Shown in pieces: positions 1 through 5,215 of a stretch of DNA of 5,215 nucleotides. This stretch comes from Nitrososphaerales archaeon TH1177 (GTDB lineage Archaea; Thermoproteota; Nitrososphaeria; Nitrososphaerales; Nitrososphaeraceae): assembly GCA_014523515.1 (NCBI GenBank), contig JAATVJ010000237.1:1-5215 (forward strand), in the 5' to 3' direction. The translations under genes were made by a program, and so were the position numbers. The notes beneath the pieces were generated by a model. That model did no database searches, had not been told where the DNA came from, and was given only the letters and a program-made list of their open reading frames with translations. The first letter of the stretch is position 1; every line of letters starts with the position of its first letter.

Positions 1-293
1 AATTTTGCGCATGATATTAAACTCATGCTATCTTCCACAGTAATCGGTACTTTGTTGCCGATGACTTGACCTAATCTTATATCGTGAGCTGGTCTACTTG
101 AATTGAAAGAATATACAAAACGTATGATATCCTTTTCTGTAACCATTCCCACAAGTATCTTGTTATCCGTTATAATCACTCGACTGATATTATATTTCAT
201 CATAACATTTCTTGCATCCAATATATTATTGCTAACATCTAACGCTATTGCATCATCAGAAACATCACCAACTGTAACCTTAGACGGATTCAT
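1..293 (-). CDS. CBS-domain protein, N-terminal part (runs off the window)
   Basis: The minus strand reads openly from an ATG at 293 down to base 1 with no stop, giving 97 residues of an incomplete protein. A first CBS motif lies at about residues 15-60. It contains the typical pattern NISRVIITDNKILVG, then MVTEKDIIR at 50-58, where T52 and D55 match the [ST]xxD ribose-contact motif of CBS domains. A second CBS repeat seems to begin at about residue 79 (GNKVPITVEDSMSL). CBS pairs usually bind adenine nucleotides and act as stand-alone sensors or regulate a fused domain. Small stand-alone CBS proteins are common in archaea. The missing C-terminus means a further effector domain cannot be excluded. 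No ribosome binding site is visible, but a TATA-like element about 30 bp upstream suggests a nearly leaderless transcript. The gene is transcribed away from everything else in the window, so the context gives no target. Confidence 0.85.
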   Translation of the reverse strand, partial: MNPSKVTVGDVSDDAIALDVSNNILDARNVMMKYNISRVIITDNKILVGMVTEKDIIRFVYSFNSSRPAHDIRLGQVIGNKVPITVEDSMSLISCAK

Positions 294-320
294 AATATTT
301 TCATAATATAATTCTTAATA

Positions 321-330
321 CATATAAGTT
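321..330 (-). promoter_or_regulatory. TATA-like box for the CBS-domain gene
   Basis: On the minus strand the sequence AACTTATATG is centred about 32 bp before the ATG at 293. An archaeal TATA box lies about 26-27 bp before the transcription start, so transcription would begin near 298-300. The leader would be only a few nucleotides, which fits the absence of a ribosome binding site. The surroundings are so AT-rich that chance matches are likely. Confidence 0.35.
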
Positions 331-617
331 GTTATTTTAATTTCATTAATTCATAAACAATATCTTTGTAATTGCAGCCTCTTATATAGTAACATAAAGT
401 AAATGTTTATAATCAAATGTATTTGATCATCATAAAAAAGTTCATTTGAAAAAAACTTTTATTGTTAAAATTTGGTCTCCTATTAATTTCTCATATAATA
501 GAGAATTTTAATAAAACCAAATCAGTATACAAAGAAATTTAGCATTATTTTCACTTCCACATAAAGTATGAAAGTTGAATTTTCTAATTATTCTTCCATT
601 TAGAATTAGTGATGAGA

Positions 618-749
618 TTATTTCCATTCCCATATTTTATAGATAATACCATCTTTGTCTACAGAGACTTTATGAACTCCAATTAGATTATTGAGTCGTA
701 TGGCTGGTGAAAAAAATTCCAGGCTGGCTTGGAGAGCTTTGAATTCTAA
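618..749 (-). pseudogene. Possible C-terminal remnant of an unidentified protein
   Basis: On the minus strand a 43-codon frame without ATG ends in a TAA at 620-618. It reads like real protein: a helix-like part (FKALQASLEFF), then PAIRLNNLIGVHKV and a strand-like ending SVDKDGIIYKIWEWK. The alternation of charged and hydrophobic residues, the tryptophans, and the locally higher G+C than the flanks suggest a former coding region. It is closed upstream by an in-frame TAA at about 752-750, and I could not find a matching continuation in the other minus frames. I do not recognise the family. It may be a decayed gene, or simply a chance open frame of modest length. Confidence 0.25.
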
Positions 750-1137
750 TTAAAATAGGATTCGGTAACATAATATAATAATTTTTTGGCTATTATTTTA
801 TTTGATATAATTTTATTATAAATTAAGATAATTTCTATTTACCATATCAACCACTATAAAATAAAATCAAATAATTTTATACCATCTTCAAAACGAGACA
901 TTCTTCAATACTAAACCAAAATTTTCTTTTGATTAGAAAATCATTATATTTATATTTCGTATAATTTTTTTTATCAAATTATATAAATATAGTTATAGAG
1001 AGAATGGATAGATATATAGAATATTTGTAAAGAATTATTGAGACTATAAGTAAATGTTCCTATATTCTAAATCATTTGAAATATAATTTCTTTTATATTA
1101 GGACTATCAAAATTTTATTATCCAAAAATTGGTAATC

Positions 1138-1147
1138 TTTAAAAATA
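1138..1147 (+). promoter_or_regulatory. TATA-like box for the GYD gene
   Basis: TTTAAAAATA is centred about 25 bp before the ATG at 1167. This spacing would start transcription at or next to the first base of the start codon, i.e. a leaderless transcript, as is common in archaea. No ribosome binding site precedes the ATG. The match is good but the surroundings are AT-rich. Confidence 0.4.
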
Positions 1148-1166
1148 GCATGTAGATATATTTTTA

Positions 1167-1455
1167 ATGCCTAATTATATAATTTTATACAACTGGACGG
1201 ATCAAGAAATACGTAATGTAAAAGAAGTACCAAAAAATTAAGAGCTTCAAATCTGAATTGAAAAAGGTGGGTGCAAAATTAATCAATGAATACTTTACAT
1301 TTGGAGAATATGATGGCATAATAATAGTTGAGGCTCCTGATGACAAGGCAATAATAAAAGTAATAATATCAACTGGAAGTCTAGGAAATATTAGAGCTAG
1401 AACGCCCAAAACATTCCCTTATGAAGAAAGCAGAGAAATATTTGAGAATTTATAA
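1167..1455 (+). pseudogene. GYD-domain protein gene interrupted by a frameshift
   Basis: From the ATG at 1167 the reading is MPNYIILYNWTDQEIRNVKE, the usual N-terminus of archaeal GYD proteins (small ferredoxin-like-fold proteins of about 90-100 residues, function unknown). This frame hits TAA at 1239-1241. The rest of the domain continues without a gap in the +1 frame: IKSFKSELKKVGAKLINEYF, then the signature region FTFGEYDGIIIVEAPDD, then STGSLGNIRARTPKTF, ending at TAA 1453-1455. The switch falls in a run of six A at 1232-1237. Removing one A (or adding two) restores one frame of 95 (or 96) residues, the family's normal size. Apart from this lesion the protein looks well conserved, so the break is recent, a sequencing error, or less likely a recoding site. 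A TATA-like box at 1138-1147 suggests its own leaderless promoter. An apparent 65-residue frame starting with TTG at 1258 is only the downstream fragment. Confidence 0.85.
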
Positions 1456-1462
1456 GATAATA

Positions 1463-1468
1463 TTTTTT
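1463..1468 (+). terminator. Possible T-run terminator after the GYD gene
   Basis: A run of six T begins eight bases after the GYD stop codon. Archaeal RNA polymerase often terminates at short T-tracts without a hairpin. Such tracts are frequent by chance in this AT-rich sequence, so this is only a candidate. Confidence 0.3.
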
Positions 1469-1780
1469 GAATATCACTATTTCTAAAAATAATTTAATGT
1501 TACATGAAGTATTAAGGTAAATGATGATCATAGATAATAAACTTCTTAGAGGATAGTCAACTGCTGATTTTGACACAATTTTGTAGTTCATATCTGCTAA
1601 GATAAAAGATATTTTTTAACATGGTGTGAGCCATTTTCAGTATTTTTGGTAGTACTCAACCGAGTTCATAATGGAATCAATTAAATATTATTTATAATTA
1701 TATAAATATGCAATAAATGTTTTATTTTTAATAGTTTATTTCATTTCTTAAGCATTTTACTAATATGATTTAATTGACTT

Positions 1781-1799
1781 TAGTAGTACTATACTACTA
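1781..1799. promoter_or_regulatory. Perfect inverted repeat, candidate operator of the Moco operon
   Basis: TAGTAGTA (1781-1788) and TACTACTA (1792-1799) are exact reverse complements separated by CTA. The repeat lies 28 bp before the TATA box of the MOSC gene and about 66 bp before its start codon. This is where an archaeal activator or repressor dimer could bind. It contains G and C at regular spacing, unlike the pure A/T repeats elsewhere in the window. Which regulator would bind is unknown. It does not obviously resemble the ModE molybdate operator I know from bacteria. Confidence 0.45.
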
Positions 1800-1826
1800 T
1801 ATGCAAATTGTTTACAATGTTATTAG

Positions 1827-1835
1827 TATAAAATT
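1827..1835 (+). promoter_or_regulatory. TATA box of the Moco operon
   Basis: TATAAAATT is centred about 34 bp before the GTG at 1865. With the archaeal spacing of about 26 bp, transcription would begin near 1857, leaving a leader of about 8 nt. This fits the absence of a ribosome binding site before the first gene, whereas some of the downstream genes have one. It is probably the single promoter of the genes from 1865 to the end of the window. Confidence 0.5.
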
Positions 1836-1864
1836 TATTTGATATGGGCTTTATGTAATTAACA

Positions 1865-2512
1865 GTGAAACTAATTTCTGTAAATGTTGGATTACCACTA
1901 AAAGTTAAATTTGGAAATGAAATTGTCATTACTGGAATTTTCAAAAATCCTGTCTATAAAAGAATAAATTTAAAGAAATTAAACCTCGAAGGTGATAGAC
2001 AAGCAGATCTGAGTGTACATGGTGGTCAAGATAAAGCTGTTTATTCTTATCCATCTGAATATTACGGTTTTTGGAAAAAGGAGTTTCCAGATATATCATT
2101 TAACTGGGGGATGTTTGGAGAAAATTTAACTACAGAGGATCTTTTTGAATCTAAGGTAAATATTGGAGATACATTTCAAATAGGATCTTCACAAGTAGTT
2201 GCAACTCAACCGCGTATGCCGTGCTATAAACTAGGAGTCAAGTTTGGCAGAATGGATATAATAAAAAAATTTTTAGAGAGTGGGAAATCTGGAATTTACT
2301 TTAAAGTTATCAAGGAGGGAGAAATAGGCGTTGATGATCCAATTAGGCTAATTAAGAAAGACAATAATAACGTTACAATAAAACAGATAGTAGATCTTGT
2401 TACAAAAGATAAAGAGAATACAATACTTATGGAAAAGATAGTTAAAGTTAAAGATCTTCCACAAGGCTGGAAACATTATTTTCTTGAAAAACTATCGCAA
2501 TTAAAGAAATAG
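1865..2512 (+). CDS. MOSC-domain protein, YiiM-like
   Basis: This 215-residue protein is close to the length of E. coli YiiM (about 224). Its N-terminus is the family pattern (KLISVNVGLPLKV, TGIFKNPV). It is followed by the core MOSC motif GDRQADLSVHGGQDKAVYSYP (residues 43-63, start and end given; DxxVHGG is the hallmark), then WGMFGENLTT (81-90), and TQPRMPCYKLG with the conserved MOSC cysteine at C120. Residues about 170-215 match the small helical domain at the end of YiiM-type proteins. MOSC proteins bind Moco or sulfurated intermediates. Characterised members of the wider group (YcbX, YiiM, mARC) reduce N-hydroxylated compounds, often with a partner electron donor, and this role here is inference. 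The GTG start is the first possible one after an in-frame TAA at 1856-1858 and aligns with the family N-terminus. The gene opens the Moco operon, 23 nt before moaA. The protein has no signal peptide or membrane segment and is presumably cytoplasmic. Confidence 0.9.
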   Translation: MKLISVNVGLPLKVKFGNEIVITGIFKNPVYKRINLKKLNLEGDRQADLSVHGGQDKAVYSYPSEYYGFWKKEFPDISFNWGMFGENLTTEDLFESKVNIGDTFQIGSSQVVATQPRMPCYKLGVKFGRMDIIKKFLESGKSGIYFKVIKEGEIGVDDPIRLIKKDNNNVTIKQIVDLVTKDKENTILMEKIVKVKDLPQGWKHYFLEKLSQLKK

Positions 2513-2535
2513 CAATCTGTCTATAGTGAAGAGAG

Positions 2536-3558
2536 TTGATTCAAACTAATTCTCCTAAAGTTTTAAGAGATAGTTTTAATAGAGCAGCCAGAAAGTTAAG
2601 AATTTCTGTAACTGATAAATGCAATATGAAATGCATTTATTGTATGCCAAATGGTAACATTAAATGGATCGATAGTAAAGAAATTCTTAATTTTAAGGAA
2701 ATAATTAGAATAGTATCTATTTTTACACATTTAGGGATAACAAAAATTAGGCTTACCGGTGGAGAGCCATTACTTAGACCGTCATTAGAGAATTTAATTA
2801 GAGGCTTGATAAAGATACAAAATATCGAAACCATTAGTATGACTACTAATGGTTTTTTGTTAGAGGAAAAGATAAATCAATTAAAATCAGCAGGATTGAA
2901 TTCTCTAAATATTAGTCTTGATACTTTTAGAGAAGAACGATTTAGAACTTTAAATGGCATTTCTAATTTAAATAAAGTACTTAGAGGCATTCAAAAAGCA
3001 AGCGAGTTGGGATTAAAAATAAAAATTAATACCGTAATAATTCGAAATTGGAATGATGATGAAATAATTAACTTTGTCAAGTTTGCTAAAGATACGGGAT
3101 TAATTGTACGTTTTATCGAATTCATGCCCCTTGATGGATCAGGTATTTGGAATCATAATCTAGTCGTGACTAAAAAAGAAATAATAAAAATAATAGAATC
3201 TAGTTTTGGTAATGTTATTTCTTTGGATGAAAATAATTCTTGTCCTTCTGATCCGGCAACTGTATATAATTTTGACGATAGAAAAGGAAAAATTGGATTT
3301 ATCCCATCAATTACGGAGCCTTTTTGTTCAAATTGTGACAGAATAAGATTGACTTCTGATGGGAGATTTCTTACTTGTCTTTTTGAAAAAGAAGGATATG
3401 ATTTAAAGAAAATGATTCGAAATGCAAAGGCTACTGATCAAGAAATTATAAATTATATTGTAAATTGCTATAAAATGAAACCTGAGGGAATAGTCCAACT
3501 AATTAGAATTAATCAACTTAGACCTACCTTAAATCTTATGCATACAATAGGTGGTTGA
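2536..3558 (+). CDS. moaA: GTP 3',8-cyclase MoaA (radical SAM)
   Basis: This enzyme performs the first step of Moco synthesis, the radical SAM conversion of GTP to 3',8-cyclo-7,8-dihydro-GTP, which MoaC then turns into cPMP. The 340-residue length is typical. The N-terminal cluster motif CX3CX2C is at C29, C33 and C36 (CNMKCIYC). The SAM-binding GGEP motif is at 75-78 (RLTGGEPLLR). SMTTNGFLL (101-109) and NISLDT (125-130) are also present. The second, substrate-binding 4Fe-4S cluster is carried by C264, C267 and C281 (CX2CX13C). The protein ends in the Gly-Gly tail (339-340) needed for catalysis in characterised MoaA. The start is TTG: it is the first start codon after an in-frame TGA at 2527-2529, and the next ATG falls within the cluster motif. 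It is preceded only by a weak GAAGAGAG purine stretch. The gene follows the MOSC gene by 23 nt and abuts moaD. Confidence 0.97.
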   Translation: MIQTNSPKVLRDSFNRAARKLRISVTDKCNMKCIYCMPNGNIKWIDSKEILNFKEIIRIVSIFTHLGITKIRLTGGEPLLRPSLENLIRGLIKIQNIETISMTTNGFLLEEKINQLKSAGLNSLNISLDTFREERFRTLNGISNLNKVLRGIQKASELGLKIKINTVIIRNWNDDEIINFVKFAKDTGLIVRFIEFMPLDGSGIWNHNLVVTKKEIIKIIESSFGNVISLDENNSCPSDPATVYNFDDRKGKIGFIPSITEPFCSNCDRIRLTSDGRFLTCLFEKEGYDLKKMIRNAKATDQEIINYIVNCYKMKPEGIVQLIRINQLRPTLNLMHTIGG

Positions 3559-3563
3559 CCAAA

Positions 3564-3830
3564 ATGAACTCATATGATGATAGAACTTTAAAGATAAAAT
3601 TATTTGGAATTTTAAGAGAGAAATTGAAAAGTAATAATCTGATTATTCCTATTCAAGATAATTCTATTTCATTGAAAGATCTTGGAAAATGTCTTAAAGA
3701 ATTATATCCTTCTCTCTATATGAATGATATAAACTTTGTATTTGCTGTTAATAAAGTAATATGTAATGAAAATATCAACATAACCTCGTCTGATGAAATT
3801 GCTATAATACCACCGATAAGTGGAGGATAA
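3564..3830 (+). CDS. moaD: Molybdopterin synthase small subunit MoaD
   Basis: This is an 88-residue ubiquitin-fold sulfur carrier that delivers the dithiolene sulfurs in MPT synthase, together with MoaE. The beta-grasp opening LKIKLFGILREKL is typical of MoaD. The protein ends in PPISGG, the C-terminal Gly-Gly that is adenylylated by an E1 enzyme and then converted to a thiocarboxylate. The ATG at 3564 is preferred because GGTGG (3550-3554) sits 9 nt before it. A TTG at 3555, overlapping the moaA stop as TTGA, would add three residues (MTK) and cannot be excluded. The gene lies between moaA and moaE, and the MoeB-type activating enzyme it needs is not in the window. Size and context favour a MoaD role over a tRNA-thiolation carrier. 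Confidence 0.93.
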   Translation: MNSYDDRTLKIKLFGILREKLKSNNLIIPIQDNSISLKDLGKCLKELYPSLYMNDINFVFAVNKVICNENINITSSDEIAIIPPISGG

Positions 3831-3850
3831 AAAATAGTAGAGATAAAGTT

Positions 3851-4273
3851 ATGATTTTAATAACAAAAAATGTAATCGATCAATTACAAATTTTAGATCA
3901 AATCAAAGATGATTCTTCTGGTGCAGTTGTTTTTTTTACAGGATCTGTTAGAAATTATAACTTCAAGGGAAAAGTTGAGGGTATTTTTTATGAAGCTTAT
4001 GAAGAAATGGTTGAAGAAATATTTAAAAAAATTGAAAATGAGATTTTTGAGAATTGGAATATTAAAAAATTTATTGCCATACATAGAATTGGATATCTTA
4101 AGGTTGGAGAAATAAGTGTTATAGTTGGAGTTTCATCAGAACATAGAAAAGAGGCATTTGAAGCATGTAGTTATGGAATTGATAATATTAAAAAAAGATG
4201 TCCAATTTGGAAAAAGGAAAAAATGGGATCTGGGAATTTTGAATGGGTAGAAGGTGTTATGATAAGTGAATGA
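3851..4273 (+). CDS. moaE: Molybdopterin synthase large subunit MoaE
   Basis: The catalytic subunit of MPT synthase converts cPMP to molybdopterin with sulfur from the MoaD thiocarboxylate. Its 140 residues are close to the usual 140-150. Diagnostic segments are VVFFTGSVRN (26-35, including R34), FYEAYEEM (46-53), the HRIGYLKVGEISV block (78-90) and SSEHRKEAFEA (95-105, with H98 and R99). The catalytic-lysine region IKKRCPIWKKE (113-123) has K114 and K121 spaced seven apart, like K119 and K126 of the E. coli enzyme. All expected active-site residues are present. The ATG at 3851 lies 20 nt after the moaD stop, with only a weak purine-rich leader. The end of the gene overlaps the start of moaC-mogA by 8 nt. 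Confidence 0.96.
   Translation: MILITKNVIDQLQILDQIKDDSSGAVVFFTGSVRNYNFKGKVEGIFYEAYEEMVEEIFKKIENEIFENWNIKKFIAIHRIGYLKVGEISVIVGVSSEHRKEAFEACSYGIDNIKKRCPIWKKEKMGSGNFEWVEGVMISE
4252..4256 (+). promoter_or_regulatory. Ribosome binding site deciding the GTG start of moaC-mogA
   Basis: AGGTG, part of the archaeal consensus GGAGGTGAT, ends nine bases before the GTG at 4266. It lies inside the moaE coding region and supports translation from GTG rather than from the ATG at 4270, which is in another frame. Confidence 0.5.
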
Positions 4274-5213
4274 AACAAATACTTACCACAAAGGAATGTT
4301 TGATGTATCCAGAAAAGGAGACACGTTAAGGTTTGCTACTGCACAAGCAATAATTAAAGTAAGTCCTGAAAGTATAGATCTAATAAAAAATAAAAAGACA
4401 CCCAAAGGAGATATTATTGAAGTCGCAAAGATTTCAGCTACACTTGGAGCAAAAAAAACATGGGAATTAATACCTTATTGTCATCCTATTCCAATAGATC
4501 ATATTTCAACACAACTGTTGTTATACCAATCATCTATAGAAATTAAAGTTAGTGTTAAAAGTGTATGGAAAACAGGAGTAGAAATGGAAGCATTAACTGG
4601 TTGTAGTATCGCTGCTCTTGCTGTATATGATATGCTCAAACCAATAGATGAACATTTATCAATAGAGTCAATAAAATTGTTAGATAAAACTGGAGGTAAA
4701 AGAGATTTTATTGAAAACCTTGATAAAAAAATTACTATTGCTATATTTGTTATAAGTGACTCTACTTTTAATGGTACACGAGTTGACAAATCAGGTAAAA
4801 TGATCATTGATAGATTAAAAAATACTTATGCTACTAATACTGAAATTGTCGGTTATGAAATATTACCTGATAATTTAGACAAAATTAAGGCATATCTTAT
4901 CAAATATTCTGATGAGAAAAAAGTAGATCTAATAATAACTTCTGGAGGTACTGGTTTTAGTAAAAGAGATGTAACTCCAGAGGCTACTAAAATGGTTATT
5001 GATAAAGAGGCAACTGGAATTTCTGAAACAATCAGATCATATGGTCAAAGGAGAACACCCTTATCAATGCTTTCAAGGGGAATATCTGGAACAAGAGATA
5101 AAACTTTAATTGTAAATCTACCTGGAAGTACTAAAGCGGTATCAGAATCGTTAGATCTTCTTTTGCCTAGCATATTTCATGTATTTAATATGTTAGGAGG
5201 GAAAGGTCATTAA
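4266..5213 (+). CDS. MoaC-MogA (MoaC/MoaB-type) fusion protein
   Basis: Two Moco enzymes are joined in 315 residues. The MoaC half (about 1-150, cPMP synthase) shows GMFDVSRK (10-17), AKISATLGAKKTWELIPYCH (54-73, with K55 and the CHP motif), GVEMEALTGCS (104-114), YDMLK with D122 and K125, and KTGGKRDF (141-148). The second half (about 155-315, molybdopterin adenylyltransferase or MoaB family) shows IFVISDSTFNG (160-170), the MPT-binding TSGGTGFSKRDVTPEA (225-240, with D235), LSRGISGTRDKTLIVNLPGS (269-288) and a helical C-terminus. The linker is short. Fused MoaC/MoaB-type proteins are known. Here the halves act in non-consecutive steps, with MoaD/MoaE between them. GTG at 4266 is chosen because it lies before the MoaC motif, overlaps the moaE stop by 8 nt, and is preceded by AGGTG at 4252-4256. 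The next in-frame ATG (4296) would remove the residues before the MFDVS motif. The stop is TAA 5211-5213. Confidence 0.95.
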   Translation: MNETNTYHKGMFDVSRKGDTLRFATAQAIIKVSPESIDLIKNKKTPKGDIIEVAKISATLGAKKTWELIPYCHPIPIDHISTQLLLYQSSIEIKVSVKSVWKTGVEMEALTGCSIAALAVYDMLKPIDEHLSIESIKLLDKTGGKRDFIENLDKKITIAIFVISDSTFNGTRVDKSGKMIIDRLKNTYATNTEIVGYEILPDNLDKIKAYLIKYSDEKKVDLIITSGGTGFSKRDVTPEATKMVIDKEATGISETIRSYGQRRTPLSMLSRGISGTRDKTLIVNLPGSTKAVSESLDLLLPSIFHVFNMLGGKGH

Positions 5214-5215
5214 TG
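5195..5215 (+). other. Ribosome binding site and start codon of a probable next operon gene
   Basis: The moaC-mogA stop overlaps an ATG (TAATG, 5211-5215). AGGAGG at 5195-5200 and AAGGT at 5203-5207 stand 12 and 5 nt before it. This is the layout of a translationally coupled downstream gene. Only its first codon is visible, so its identity is unknown. In a Moco operon lacking moeA, that gene is a reasonable guess. Confidence 0.4.

Larger units (their letters stand above)
294..1166. other. Long AT-rich region without a supported gene
   Basis: About 870 bases hold no open frame I can support on either strand, and no tRNA-like T-arm or rRNA segment. Base composition is visibly poorer in G+C than in the Moco genes, except for a less AT-rich patch near 690-745 that coincides with a possible gene remnant on the minus strand. 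There are AT-rich inverted repeats: AAAAGTT (436-442) with AACTTTT (454-460), and an 11-bp pair at 945-955 and 981-991. Both are as likely to be composition effects as functional sites. Short frames such as the one opening with ATG at 901 (minus, 15 codons) are too small to call. Confidence 0.6.
1456..1864. other. Gene-free region before the Moco operon
   Basis: About 410 bases lie between the broken GYD gene and the MOSC gene. All forward frames contain frequent stops, and the one longer minus-strand frame (1397-1591) overlaps the GYD 3' end in antisense and has no protein-like features. The region contains T-tracts, a weak C/D-box-like pair (1521-1527 and 1564-1567), and at its right end the inverted repeat and TATA box described separately. 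Otherwise I see nothing in it. Confidence 0.6.

Noticed and set aside
103..306. 67-codon plus-strand frame with a hydrophobic, membrane-like translation
   Set aside because: It lies antisense to the clearly conserved CBS-domain coding sequence. The hydrophobic look comes from reading the opposite strand.
436..460. Hairpin AAAAGTT / AACTTTT with an 11-nt loop as a possible terminator
   Set aside because: The stem is mostly A-T, no gene end lies just before it on either strand, and such stems are common in this composition.
1185..1409. 74-codon minus-strand frame with a hydrophobic translation
   Set aside because: It is the antisense shadow of the GYD gene, whose plus-strand reading matches a known family.
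1397..1591. 64-codon minus-strand frame
   Set aside because: It overlaps the conserved GYD 3' end in antisense, has no recognisable motif, and is of a length expected by chance.
1497..1700. A plus-strand frame with several protein-like stretches (starting MLHEVLR, later MMIIDNKLLRG and STADFDTIL) broken by stops
   Set aside because: At least five stops interrupt it and no stretch is recognisable, so calling it a decayed gene would be a guess.
4499..4807. 102-codon minus-strand frame
   Set aside because: It is a shadow of the moaC-mogA fusion, which has all family motifs on the plus strand.

Overview
The window is very AT-rich and most likely comes from an archaeon, probably a Nitrososphaerota (Thaumarchaeota) genome of the soil/ammonia-oxidiser type. 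This is inference. It rests on archaeal-style TATA boxes about 25-30 bp before nearly leaderless starts (CBS gene, GYD gene, MOSC gene), on the CBS-domain and GYD-domain small proteins typical of that phylum, and on GGTG-type ribosome binding sites inside the operon. No rRNA or tRNA is present to prove it.

Layout. Positions 1-293 (minus strand) hold the N-terminal part of a CBS-domain protein that runs off the window. Positions 294-1166 are a gene-poor, extremely AT-rich stretch. It contains at best one small coding-like remnant (minus strand, 618-749). Positions 1167-1455 (plus) hold a GYD-domain gene split by a frameshift in a run of six A. Positions 1456-1864 are a second gene-free stretch. 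It ends in a perfect 8+8 bp inverted repeat and a TATA box that form the regulatory region of the next operon.

From 1865 to the end runs one compact plus-strand molybdenum cofactor (Moco) operon: a YiiM-like MOSC-domain protein, moaA, moaD, moaE, and a moaC-mogA (moaC/moaB-type) fusion. At the very last bases there is a TAATG overlap that looks like the start of another gene. MoaA and the MoaC half make cyclic pyranopterin monophosphate (cPMP) from GTP. MoaD and MoaE form molybdopterin (MPT) synthase, which inserts the dithiolene sulfurs. The MogA-like half adenylylates MPT before molybdate insertion. The MOSC protein belongs to a Moco-binding or sulfur-handling family. MoeA (Mo insertion), a MoeB-type E1 enzyme for MoaD, and any classical molybdoenzyme are not in the window.

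The operon looks intact: all active-site motifs I can check are present, intergenic gaps are short or negative, and three of the five genes use GTG or TTG starts. I see no mobile element, CRISPR array, tRNA or rRNA. I did not find a convincing new biological system. The items most worth a second look are the frameshifted GYD gene, the inverted repeat before the Moco operon, the MoaC-MogA fusion, and the MOSC protein as first gene of the operon.
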